From positions 51,824,402 through 51,888,401 of the forward strand of contig NC_079134.1 in the NCBI RefSeq assembly GCF_945859705.1: DNA of 64,000 nucleotides. Reading direction: 5' to 3'. Below the pieces are notes generated by a model. The model searched no databases. It was not told the DNA's origin and saw only the letters and a list, made by a program, of their open reading frames with translations. Origin of the DNA: Episyrphus balteatus. Its lineage: Eukaryota; Arthropoda; Insecta; Diptera; Syrphidae. The translations under genes and the position numbers were made by a program. Of the stretch, positions 22,364 to 33,153 are shown one piece after another (positions within the stretch are counted from its first letter, which is position 1; every line of letters starts with the position of its first letter).

Positions 22364-25093
22364 ATGGGTATCATTTGTTTAAGTCTATTAGCAGTAGTTT
22401 TACTAACTACTGGTATTCTAGCCTGCAAGGCTCCTGATACAACTGAAACCAACAAAGATTGGTGGCAAACTGCTCAATTTTACCAAATCTATCCACGGTC
22501 TTTTATGGACTCTGATGGCGATGGAATTGGTGATTTAAATGGAATAACCTCAAAATTGGAATATCTTAAGGAAATTGGCGTAACTGCAGCTTGGCTTTCT
22601 CCTATTTTCAAGTCACCTATGGTTGATTTTGGTTATGATATCTCAAGTTTTTATGAAATTCAACCAGAGTACGGAACAATTGATGATTTGAAAAACCTCA
22701 TCGTCAAGGCAACATCACTTGGTTTGAAAATTGTTTTGGATTTTGTTCCAAACCATGCTAGTACTGAAAATGAATGGTTTAAGAAATCGGTAAAACGTGA
22801 GAAAGGCTTTGAGGACTTTTTTGTTTGGAGTGATGGAGTTGTGAATCCTAGCGGAGGAAAACGACTTCCACCAAGTAATTGGGTAAGGAAAATTAAAAAA
22901 TGTTAAAAGACATAAACGAAAAAACAATTTTGCTGGTTATGTAGCTTCAAGCCTTCAGAGGATCAGCTTGGGAATGGAATGACGAGAGGCAACAATACTA
23001 CCTTCATCAATTTGCAGTTCAACAGGCCGATTTGAACTATCGCAATCCAGTGGTTGTGGAAGAAATGAAACGCGTCTTGCGGTATTGGTTGGATATAGGT
23101 GTTGCTGGTTTTAGAATTGATGCAGTTCCTGTTCTATTCGAGGCTTTACCTGACAGTACAGGACGTTACCCGGACGAACCACTCAGTGGTACTACCGATG
23201 ATAAGGATGATAATGAATACTTGAATCACATTTACACACAAAACCAACCGGAAACTCTTGACATGGTATATCAATGGCGTACCGTCATGGATGACTATCA
23301 ACGAATTCATGGTGGCGAAACAAGAGTCTTGTTAATAGAAACATATGCACCAGCTTGGTTTACTATGCCAATGTATGGAAATGCTACAACAAAGGGTGCA
23401 CATTTGCCATTCAATTTTAATTTGATTACAATGTTAGACAAAGGATTTACAGCAACAGATCTAGAAAAGAGTATTGCTGCTTGGTTGGATAACATGCCTG
23501 CAGGGAAAACAGCAAATTGGGTGGTGAGTTTAAATAAAACAACATCAAACTATTGAACCTTTAGGCATTCATTTATTTTTTTGTTTGAAGACTGGGAACC
23601 ATGATAGAAGGCGTACCGCAAGTCGGTATGGAATTGAAGTAGCTGATACTATGAATATGCTGGTTATGATGTTGCCAGGAGCAAGTATTACTTATCAGGT
23701 ATGAAGTATGATTTGTTTTCGATATTTTGTGTTTTTTTCTAAGAAAAGAACAAAAGCTAAAATCAGATTATAGCATTCTTTTCCGTTAAAAAAAAATTAA
23801 GTGTTTCTAAAATATTTTTGTATCGAATTATTTATTTCACAGGGTGAAGAACTCGCAATGATCGATGGTGAAATATCTTGGGCAGATACTGTTGATCCAG
23901 CTGCATGCAACTCTAATCCAGATATCTATGAGAAATTTACTAGAGATCCAACACGTACACCCTTCCAATGGAATAGTAATAAAAATGCTGGGTTTTCTAC
24001 AGCTGAAAAAACTTGGCTGCCACTTGCTGCTGGCTATGAAACAACAAATGTTGAAGTAGAACGAAAAGCGACGAGAAGTCATTTAAATATTTACAAAGCT
24101 TTGGTTAATCTACGTAAAACAAGTAAATTACTTCAAAATGGAAATTATAGATTCAAAGCTCTTAGTGCAGGGGTATTCATATTAGAAAGGTAAAATTTTA
24201 ACAAATTTCATGTGCTTTCAATTACAACCTCTTATTATTTTTCAATAGATCATTAACAACTGGTGAGAAATTAGTGTTTTTAGCTAATGTTGGCAGCTCG
24301 CCATCGACAATCAATATAAGAGATTATGATGTAACTTTACCAGAAACCGTCAAGACTTCTATCATTAATTTGTCTTCAACTAAAGGGGAAGGGTAAGTAC
24401 ACAAAAAAGTCTTTAAGGATCTACATTACAAGCCGCCTAGGTTACAAAATTTTTTTGCCTATCAGTTTTCGACCCTTGGCTTCAAGACCTTTAGCTGAGA
24501 ATTCTTTGTTTGATCTTAAGATTTAATTTTTTAAAAGGTCTCTCCAGATGTTTAACATTACTTGTATACCTATGTCTACTATATTCTACATGGTATTTTG
24601 CTTGCTGCCGTTTGTATTGGGGCCAGGTATAATTGTATTGTTTTAATAGCACTGGGCTTTTCAAAGAGATTAAACATCCATTTTCCTATGCTTTGCTTGA
24701 AAATCATTCATTCCCTAAAAAGTGGTTTTGTTCCAGTTCAATTTGTGTCTGACCAGAGTCCAACACTTTTGTATGACCTTCTCCACTTAAAACAACAGTT
24801 TAAAGAACTGCTTTGAGAAACTCTAACCATGGTGCAACGCATGGCAGTTAACCAAACCAAATTATAAAAAAAAAAATTAATCCGAAAAAAAATTTTTTGC
24901 TTACGTAAGGACTTCGTCGTAAAAAATTAAAATTCCAATTCGTGAAATTAAAAACATTTTTTCTAAATTAATCTTAAACAAACAATTACACCATGTTACT
25001 AATTATTGTTTTTCTTTTTATTTTAGGGTTACCCTATCAGCCGGAAATATAGAACTTAGTGCATATGAGGCCTTGATTTTAGTAAAAACATAA
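22364..25093 (+). CDS. Maltase / alpha-glucosidase, GH13 family, secreted
   Basis: Six exons: 22364-22882, 22945-23523, 23591-23698, 23843-24189, 24249-24392, 25027-25093. All introns are GT-AG and the phases join, giving about 587 residues, the usual length for insect maltases. A signal peptide is evident (MGIICLSLLAVVLLTTGILA). GH13 motifs are in order: FYQIYPRSFMDSDGDGIGDL, DFVPNH, QADLNYRNP, GFRIDAV (nucleophile D232), VLLIETYA (acid/base E305) and TGNHD (D371). The enzyme should hydrolyse maltose and sucrose-like alpha-glucosides, in the gut lumen or bound outside cells. All catalytic residues are intact. AATAAA at about 25142 is a likely poly(A) signal. Intron 5 (634 nt) holds nothing recognisable. 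Mal-A versus Mal-B type was not decided. Confidence 0.95.
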
Positions 25094-25195
25094 CTTTTCA
25101 CTGCCAAAACGAAAATGTAGTACTTACATGTTATTTAAATGTAATAAAAAAATAAGTAAAATTAAATATTTTTTAAAACGACGACGAATGATTAT

Positions 25196-25551
25196 CTATA
25201 GAAAAAATGTTCGTCATAAAATTATCTACAAATATTGCCTTATGCATTATTCTGTGAAATCAACCGTTTTCGGAATAGAGCGATTTCAAGCGTAGGCATA
25301 ATACATGATATGTAATAATAGGTTTGTTTTATTTAAAAGTGAATAGTTTTGCATTTGCATACTGAAAAATACATGTGTAAGCTCTTTTTTTTTATTATAT
25401 GCATTTTTATAACTTTGACTTGTAATTGACATTCAAACTAACTTACTAAACTTGCTACGCTTGAAATCGCTCTATTCCGGTTGATTTCACAGAAAAATGC
25501 ATAAGGCAATATTTGTAGATAATTTTATGACAAACAATTTTTCTTTAGACC
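25196..25551. mobile_element. Hairpin MITE, ~95-bp arms
   Basis: The left arm (GTCATAAAATTATCTACAAA, CTTATGCATTATTCTGTGAA, GAATAGAGCGATTTCAAGCG) is complemented by 25454-25545 with a few mismatches. The loop is about 160 bp with no coding. It lies just downstream of the maltase gene, within 110 bp of its stop codon, and may overlap the end of its 3' UTR. Confidence 0.75.
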
Positions 25552-26061
25552 CTTATTGACCTCCGAGTAACAGGTTGCGAGATATATGCGAAAAACTGAT
25601 TTTCGTGACCTTTTGACCTCTATAACTTCTAACGCGGACGCGATATCAATGTCGATTTTTCACATCTTCATAGCAACGCCGTAACAAAGGTCTATACCTA
25701 AATCGAGCCCATTAGGAATTTTTCCGCAGATGAAACCTAAAATTACTGGACTATTACTGAAGCTTTCAAAATGTATATTTTGTTTCACAAAGTACCTACT
25801 AGCATTTTGAAGACTCGTTGGATTTTAAATAAATGGCCATCATGCCAATGAAGACTTCACAGACTCCAGAAGAACTTAAAGCAAATAGACAGTTGAGAAC
25901 GAAAAGCATTCAATTTACGGCAGAATACAGCTCAAAGAGTAGCCCTACCCCTAAGCTAAAGAGCTAAGGATGTGCGTTCATACCAATATCTTACAAATTT
26001 ATGTTGATAACGGGCTAAAAAGAGATTTTAAAGAAGTATTACGACGAGCATAATATATCTG
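25552..26061. other. No gene recognised
   Basis: Moderately AT-rich intergenic DNA with no frame, repeat or motif that I can assign. Confidence 0.4.
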
Positions 26062-26494
26062 TACACAGAGAAAAATAGACCACATAAAATAGAACAAAAA
26101 CAATAAGATTTCTCTATGGTTTTCATCCAAGAAGGAAACCTTATTAAAACAATCGGGTTTTCCTTATTGTTTTAAAATCTGCAAAAAAATAAAAAAACGA
26201 TGACCAGGCTGGGAATCGAACTGGAGACTTCAAATCATTAGTCGCCCACCTTACCACCTGAACCAACCTGCCATGAAAATATTGATCACGATTTTTGTTC
26301 TAGTGCTAAGTTGCAAAAAAAATCAACTTTTCAGTCAAATTTTAATAAGATTTTCTCTATAAAATTAATAAGAAATCTCCTTAAAAAAACCCTATTAATC
26401 GTTGATTTAAATAAGATTTCCTTATGAAATGTGTGGACGGTAAAACAATATGGCAATCTGTTAGTTTTTAGCGGGTCATATTTTTCTCTGTGTA
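26062..26494. mobile_element. TIR element (433 bp) with internal tRNA-like unit
   Basis: Ends TACACAGAGAAAAATA (26062) and TATTTTTCTCTGTGTA (to 26494) are exact inverted copies of 16 bp, with weaker pairing further in. Internal segments AATAAGATTTCTCTATGG and similar AAGATTTCCTTATGAAAT repeats are present. A tRNA-like unit lies in the middle on the minus strand. No protein is encoded. Confidence 0.75.
26201..26274 (-). other. tRNA-like (pol III) unit
   Basis: The minus strand reads GGTTGGTTCAGGTGGTAAGG (A box TGGTTCAGGTGG) and CTCCAGTTCGATTCCCAGCC (B box). A T7 run, interrupted by one A and continued by another T7, follows within 10 nt of the 3' end. The anticodon arm is degenerate, so it is not a working tRNA; more likely a SINE head captured by or fused with the TIR element. 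Confidence 0.55.
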
Positions 26495-27768
26495 GAACTT
26501 TGGGCTAGTTTCAAGTGTATCTATCAAAAATTTTTAAGAAGAATACTTGAACATTTATGACATCGCATGCTAGTTTTACCTTTATGTATGTGAGCTCGTA
26601 TCAGCTCAGATGTTATCGATGCAATGAAATTAGCTGTTAAAATATGTGAAAGGTGCTTTTGATTAACTAATGTCAGTCAATAGAATTTCTTTTAAATTAA
26701 AAAGAAATTGAGTTTTTAAAATGATATATATGTATATGTACCTATCATTTTTTCTTATTTTAACATTGTTTTTTCTGCATTTAGGTTTAATTTTTTTTTC
26801 TATAGTAGGCATTTAAGTGAGTTTATTTTATTTTTAAATCCGCCTATTCACGGCAGCGACAAAGCCATATTTCCGTTCTCTGAATTTTTTGAGAAAAACT
26901 AAAAATGCAGTTTTCTTAGAATCAATAAGAATATTACGTACACCAAATTTAATCGAAATCGTTAGAGCTGTTTTCGAGAAAATTGCAAAAGATTCGTCTT
27001 AATTTAAGCGGACAGCCACTGTGAATCGATCCCACACCTCTTTGGTCACTAGGCTACCCCACCGTTTAAAATCAGTATGATAAACTATAACTAACCTTGA
27101 ATATCTTCTATGTCAGACATTTTATGCTAATTTGAATGCTTTCCTCGATAAAACCCTGGAATACGAAGAACTTTCCTCTTCATATTCATAACAGCACATG
27201 AACTTTTAATCAGTTTTAGTTTATTTTCTTTTTCTTCGTTACAAAATTGTGGGTTTTTTTTCTTTTAGGGCCAATTTTTCAATCTTCAGATAAAACTCAG
27301 TTAGAGCTTATTCCTACGAATAAAAGAAGATTATCTTCCAAAAGATAATGAACCTTGTTTAAATGATATCTGGGACAAAATGACTCAATTCTGTATAATT
27401 GAATAAGTGTCACAGAATTTTCCTTATAATATTTGTCACTATTTTGAAAAATGTCTGCGATTAAAACAAATAATATATAGTTTTAGATTGTTGTGCGAGG
27501 TTAACATACATAAACTTCAATACACTTCGAGAAGATAAAAACTTTTTGTTCCACTATCACAATTTATCATTTGTTTACAATCCACATTAACCATTTGAAC
27601 ACTTCAAAGTTTCAAACCAATATCGTGGTGAGTTCAAGAAAAAACTATAGATAAGATACGATATCATTTTATTGCAATTTTATGACTTCAGTTTGATCGA
27701 AGTAGTCTAACCGAAACATACAAAACAATAAAATTCATATAATTCGAACTTAAAACTGATTGCGAGCG
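26495..27768. other. Intergenic; contains a dispersed repeat at 26880-26995
   Basis: The phrases CTAAAAATGCAGTTTTCTTA and AATCGTTAGAGCTGTTTTCG recur in diverged form at 60050-60155, marking a dispersed repeat. TTCAGTTTGATCG at 27687 is a candidate initiator for the next gene (TCAGTT is the insect Inr type). No other coding sequence was seen. Confidence 0.45.
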
Positions 27769-28068
27769 ATGACAGAGAATAACGAAGATCGTGTGCATAT
27801 TTCAAATGAATCAAAATTAATTCCCTATGATGAGTGTGATGGTGTAAAAAGATCAGTTAAAGAGCTTCCTAAACCCTTCTATCAGGAGATTGATTCATTG
27901 TTCATGATCATCTTTCTAATAGCAGTTTTTGTTTTGGGTGGAGGTTTTTTGCTTTCAAAAATTGTAGCAAAAAGTCTCTTAGAAAAATTGGCCTTAATTG
28001 TTTTATTTATTTCCTTAAGTATTATTGCTATAGTTTCAAAATTTTTACCCTGGTGGTGGATACCATGA
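27769..28068 (+). CDS. Small protein with two membrane segments (99 aa), function unknown
   Basis: Uninterrupted single exon from the ATG at 27769 to TGA at 28066. The N-terminal 45 residues are polar (MTENNEDRVHISNESKLIPY). LPKPFYQEID then leads into hydrophobic segment 1 (LFMIIFLIAVFVLGGGFLL, ~48-66), a short basic loop KIVAKSLLEK, and segment 2 (LALIVLFISLSIIAIV, ~76-92), ending KFLPWWWIP. No signal peptide or catalytic motif. An in-frame TTG lies just upstream, but the ATG is the sensible start. AATAAA near 28216 could end the message. The layout matches the 100-aa gene at 32434, suggesting a distant paralogue. I do not recognise the family. Confidence 0.65.
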   Translation: MTENNEDRVHISNESKLIPYDECDGVKRSVKELPKPFYQEIDSLFMIIFLIAVFVLGGGFLLSKIVAKSLLEKLALIVLFISLSIIAIVSKFLPWWWIP

Positions 28069-28615
28069 TTATAATATATACATATGTATACATAAATTAT
28101 TTTACTATGGTAATGTTTAATGAAAATACATAAATTTAATTTATTTATAAATATTTTGTATATCTGCCTAGTTGTTTCTATCTAAGTGTTTGCACTTAAA
28201 ACCATTGTCAAAAAATAAAAGAAAATACAATAATACTGTGATAGTTTTTTGAACTTTTTTTGTAGCAGAAAGGAGATATATCGATTCTAGTTAATTCGAG
28301 TACGATGAATTCAGTGGTGGCAACCGTTTTGAACAACAGATTTTCGAGATATTTCAAAAATAAAATTTTAGGTCGAAATTCTCAAAATACTGAGAATTTT
28401 ATGTGGTTATTGTTGTTTTTAGTAGGTATTCCGTTAAAATGTCATTAAATCTTTTTTCATCAAAAGTAAATATTAGAATAGAGATATACCAACTCATATT
28501 AAATGATTTGGTCACAAACGCGGCTTATTTTGACAAAAAATGACATTGTTTATGTTTTTCGTTTTTTTTTCTAGAGTATCCCGTGGTTTGTAGTTGCTTC
28601 ATTACAAAGGTACTT
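28069..28615. other. 3' flank of the small membrane-protein gene
   Basis: Includes the probable poly(A) signal AATAAA near 28216. Otherwise AT-rich with nothing recognised. Confidence 0.4.
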
Positions 28616-30600
28616 CTTTGCTCTCACATCGGGTAGTAACCACATTGGTATGAGGCCTCAACCTAGAGTGCCAATTCATCCACTACCGTCTCTTCTGTTG
28701 CAAGAAACAACATTTTTTTGTTTGTTTTTTTTTTCACTTTTGGAGGAATGCGTTACGCACCGTAAGGAGGTATTAATACCTCCCCGTGTGCCGGACCTTC
28801 CAAGGGATTTCAACCTTGGCATACCGGCTGAACCTCAAAAATGGCCTTGAAGACCAATCTGAAGCTAGAGCTAGTGACGGTGCTGTTGATTCTTGTGTGA
28901 ATTCTTTCGCTACCGTCACATCCTTCCCAAGGTTCCAAGTTACATAATAACCTACTCAGCTTCGACCTGTCGACCATGGGAGTCCCTTCTGCGAAACAAG
29001 TTTCGCGATCGCATACCTCTAAGCTTCATAGTAGGAGGTATATGTCTCTTCACCACGTTCAAAAACTACTAGCCATCGTCGACATCGGATGATTCTTCCA
29101 GAAGGTTCCAACAAATATCTCCAAACAATGAATCTAATTTTTTCAAACTGTAGGTACCACTGATCCAGATTGGCAGTTACCTGGTGAAAACGTTCACCAT
29201 GCTCGTCAGATTCGCAAGGCGACTGTTCCGTAAACTTATCATGGTGGCATTATGGCAATGGAGAAAATGTAGTTTTACAATTAGTCCAGTGCATTTATAA
29301 TTTGACCCAGCAGTTTGTACCACCCCAAATTTTTTTTGCTCATTCCATAGAGTATTGGCTGAATATCATTACCCTGATTTTTCGCACTCGTAAAATTCAC
29401 CTTTCGGCCGCCATCTTGGATTCTAGTTTTTGTTAAATACCTCGATTTCTATTTATCCTACATTAAAGTTGTGTATGCAAAAAACCTAGAGAATTAAATT
29501 TCCCCGTCTTTTATGTGTATCACTTTTTTCGATATTGGACACAGGGTTAGGCTAGTGTGTATACTCTATTACATGACACTAAAAAGGGTTTACCAGCCAT
29601 GGTTTAAGGAATACATGGTTATACCAAGTTCCATAACTCTTTTCCACGCAACCAAGGTTCTAGGCGCGTTTTTTTTAAAGTGGTTTCCACAGGAGGCCTA
29701 ATTCACGTTAATTGGTTTTTTATGCTTAGAATTCACTTTGATCTTTTTGTTTTTGGTTCGTCACATACTGCTTCTTCACCACTTTCATTTTCGGAATCAT
29801 AACCCGATAACCGTCTGATTTTGAATTGAATTTGTTTGGCTTTTTTTTTAAACAATCTGGGAAGGCGATTTTTTTTAACTATTTTGATTTGTAACTTTTT
29901 AAATATTGAGAAAAAAGTTCTTAACATAAAAGACGGGAAATTTAATTCTCTAGGTTTTTTGCATACACAACTTTTATGTAGGACAGATAGAAATCGAGAT
30001 ATTTAAAAAAAAACTAAAATCCAAGATCACGGCCGAGTGCGAAAAGTCAGGGTAATAATATTCAGCCAATGCTCTATCGAATGAGTTAAAAAAAATTGGA
30101 GGTTCTACAAATTGCTGGGTCGCCCATATATGAACATCATAAATGCACTGGACTAAATACCAAATTTGATATGTAGCGGTGGAAGTAAAACTTTATGAAC
30201 GAAACTATGGAACGAGTGGTTCTTCGATGACGTTGCAATGGTTTAATCGGTGTTGTTCACGAAATTGCCAATTATGTTTCAGACATTGATCAATGATCAC
30301 CCTTGTAGCGGGTGTCCCACAAGCATATGAAACACATGTTTTTTGTGTACCCGGTCTGAATTTCCATTTGTGATCCTGATCATTATACTTGACGATTTTC
30401 TTCATCGACAAAAACGTTTCTTTAGAGTTGGGACTGAGAGCAATTGGAACAGGTGTTTTTGTATTGTTAATAAGGAGAAGAACTGCTTTCAAACTCATTT
30501 TCGAGGAATCAATGAATAAACGCCATTCCTCGGGGTCGTACTTGTTATGCATAATTGAAACCAATCCTTTATATCGCGACAAAAAGTAAATGAATTATGT
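28616..30600 (-). pseudogene. Widespread arthropod transposon-associated ORF, split by an insertion
   Basis: Minus strand. The upstream part (30205-30582) reads EEWRLFIDSSKMSLKAVLLL, then KETFLSMKKIVKYNDQDHKW, and in another frame KVLLPPLHIKFGI near 30165-30195. Beyond the element at 29281-30156, the text resumes as KLHFLHCHN near 29255 and ESDEHGERFHQV near 29195, then WYLQFEKIRF and later YYVTWNLGKDVTV near 28935. These phrases are familiar from uncharacterised, transposon-like proteins common in arthropod genomes (WRLFIDSSK, PLHIKLG, EQGERFHQDI). Several frameshifts make it inactive. The order of segments matches the family, so the inserted element splits one ancestral gene. The family's function is unknown to me. 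Confidence 0.55.
29281..30156. mobile_element. Non-autonomous TIR element, ~245-bp arms, nested in an older transposon
   Basis: TTAGTCCAGTGCATTTATAA (29281) and the complement of ATAAATGCACTGGACTAA (to 30156) start long inverted arms, traceable to about 29520 and 29925 (for example CCTAGAGAATTAAATTT near 29486, mirrored near 29945). The centre contains a 64-codon minus-strand frame (29733-29927, rich in lysine: IKIVKKNRLPRLFKKKAKQ...) with no recognised domain. It is inserted in the arthropod ORF described above. Confidence 0.75.
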
Positions 30601-32433
30601 TCAACGAGGGTAAAAATCAAGGGGTTATAAAGACCCTTAAAATGTTATAAAAACACAGTGCAAGCTTTTGGGAAAAGAGGAGAGGATTAAGTAGGAGACG
30701 GCCACGAGCTGAAAAACATTTGTACCGGGTGCTAGAAATTTTTTTCTTTTGAGATCCTGAGCAAGAATGATGGATTTTCCTTATGATAACTTAAGACGTC
30801 GTCGGCGTGTTAAAGTATCAAAAGTTTTGAGAGAACTCGACATGTTGGCATGGAGTTGTAACATTGGATGGTTCATGAAGCGAGATGAAAGATTCCTGCG
30901 GTAAACTTAAAGCATCCGATGCTACTTCGAGTTCGATCGATGAACTGGGTTTTGTTTTAGCTATGGGAACTGGAATTCAATCCGAATGTTTAAATGGCAG
31001 TTTTGTTGTACGCAATCACTCATATCAAAACTATTCTTATTAAGATTTCTACTGAAATTGAATTGACGATTTTTAAAAAGCTTTGACTCTAGCTTTTTTG
31101 TTTAGCTTAGATTAGAACTGCATTAGGAAGACCCGATATGCTTATGAATTTAGCTGGAATCAGAGTGGGAGCGGTGGGGATCGAGAAAGTTGTAGAAGAT
31201 TCCACTTAAATGAGTTCAAGGCTCTAGAAAGTTCTAGAATGTAATAGAAAGTTAAAGAAGGTACTAGAAAGTTTTAAAAAGTTAATACAAAGTTCTAAGA
31301 GAATTTCGAAAGTATTTAATAACATTACGCAATTACTTGATACATTTCCGTACCTCTGTAGTTCGATGGAAAAATAAAATAAAATACAAAAACAACAAGA
31401 ATTGTCATTAAATTAAATTTAAAAAAAATATTTTTATTTTTAATATTTTCTACATAGGTACTCCTTTTTTTATCAAGGAAAAATTAATATTCTTTGTACT
31501 TTTTCAATCACTGATTTGGTTGGCATGAGTTTTCTGTGTTATTCCATGTCTTGGAGTCAATATTGTTTCTGCTCCAAAATGCGGTTGAAAACTACTTGAG
31601 AAAATTTAAGTTTTCTAAAAATCGTACCTAAAAGGTACCTACCGTTTTTTTTTTTCAAAAAACATCACTAAAAGTTTGAAATAACAGATAATCCAATAGT
31701 AGCGGCCTGCGTCTTAGACGCAAAATTACAAATTACCTACCCACACATTTCATTTATATGATATGACTTCATTTTCAAGATTTGCTGACTAAATTCCAAC
31801 TTTTTTTCAGACTTTCTCCAAACATTTCAGTTCAAATATTATAGCTGCTATATATGAACTTGTTTGTAAAATAATCAATAACTATCATTTATTTATTTAT
31901 TGCTCTTAATTTATTGCATTTCAATTTATATACTAAAATAAAAGTAAACCATTTTAATCAGTAAAATGTTTTTCTATAGAACATGTATTGGGGTTTTGTA
32001 TTTTTTTTTTGTTTTCAATTAAAATCTGGTAAAACCTAGCGTCATTGTTTCAAATTTTCTAACGCAGATTTGTTAATATTTGCTTTTTCGTTCTAAAAAC
32101 TCGATGGTCATCAATGAAATAAGCACTCTTCAGAACTTACTCAATAACTTTGAGGTTGTGTATCATGAAGCAATTTTAAATCATGAAACATAAGAGCAAG
32201 TTCGCACGACCTAGTCGAACTATTTACATTTTTGAATAATGTGAACATTTTTACTGTGGGCCGTGGGCATTGTTCTCTCGACATTACCACCACCCAATAT
32301 ATCTCTGTTACACAATGACGAAATCACCTTTAAAACAATCCCACAAATGAATCGATAGATAATAATGGTTTGGAATTCAGTTTAATTGGATTACTAGAAT
32401 ACATAGGTCGTTATTGTGACAGTGTGGCACAAA
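30601..32433. other. Intergenic; short tandem array and one dispersed repeat
   Basis: At 31210-31310 an irregular 12-13 bp tandem array reads variants of CTAGAAAGTT (also TTCTAGAA). AGCAAGTTCGCACGACCTAG at 32194 belongs to the dispersed motif seen at 17951 and 51152. TTCAGTTTAATTG at 32376 is a candidate initiator for the following gene. No other gene was recognised. Confidence 0.5.
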
Positions 32434-32736
32434 ATGAAAGGTGAAGTTCAAGGTTCAAATCAAGAAGATAAGTCTTTGCTAACAACAAATAGTAGTGATA
32501 TAACAAAGACAAATGTTTTTAAAACATTTTATCCAGATGCACCGCCTTGGTACACAGATATTTCAACAATATTAATGTTATTTTGTTTAAGTTCTGTTCT
32601 GATTTGTGGAGTTATCATCCTTACGGCAATGCTTTTTACTACAAATGCTTGGACTATTTGTATTGTTGTTGTTGGATTTGTTTTGATTAGTTTAATTGGT
32701 ATACAAGTGGAAGTGTATTGTAAAAATAAAATATAA
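32434..32736 (+). CDS. Small protein with two membrane segments (100 aa), function unknown
   Basis: Single exon, ATG at 32434 to TAA at 32734. About 45 polar residues (MKGEVQGSNQEDKSLLTTNS...) are followed by DAPPWYTDI, hydrophobic segment 1 (ILMLFCLSSVLICGVIILTA), a short loop (MLFTTNAW), segment 2 (TICIVVVGFVLISLIGI) and a short tail VEVYCKNKI. Length, segment spacing and the P-P/F-W/F-Y-x-D/E-I entry to the first segment mirror the gene at 27769, so the two may be old tandem duplicates; identity is low and this is an inference. AATAAA at about 32816 could be the poly(A) signal. Same strand, 4.4 kb apart, with transposons between. No family recognised. Confidence 0.65.
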   Translation: MKGEVQGSNQEDKSLLTTNSSDITKTNVFKTFYPDAPPWYTDISTILMLFCLSSVLICGVIILTAMLFTTNAWTICIVVVGFVLISLIGIQVEVYCKNKI

Positions 32737-33153
32737 AAATGTTTGTTATTATTTACACATTAATTTGTATTCCTTAAATATTTAAATTGAAAATGAACAT
32801 TTCTTTTCTAATTTTAATAAAATGCTATCAATATTTGGATTTTTTAAATTATTAACTTGTAGATGAGATGGGCATAAGTTAGATTAAGATTTTGGAAGGA
32901 GAAAACTAATAAGGAGGGTAGGTCTTAAAATTCCTGGTACATTGTGAAGAGGTAAGCTCGTCGGGAACCAAGGTTCGTGCCTAAGGAAAATAAAGTAAAA
33001 TTCAGTTGAAATAAAATCACCGAATTCTTCCAATTTATTTAACACAACTAATTGCTTTCTTTAATTTATTAATAATTCTTAATTTTAACCCGAAAGCTCT
33101 ATGTTATAAAAGCCACAGCCGCAAAGTGAGGAGGAATCCCGTAAAGGGATGGA

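Noticed and set aside
23307..24082. Minus-strand frames within the maltase gene
   Set aside because: They are antisense shadows of well-supported exons.
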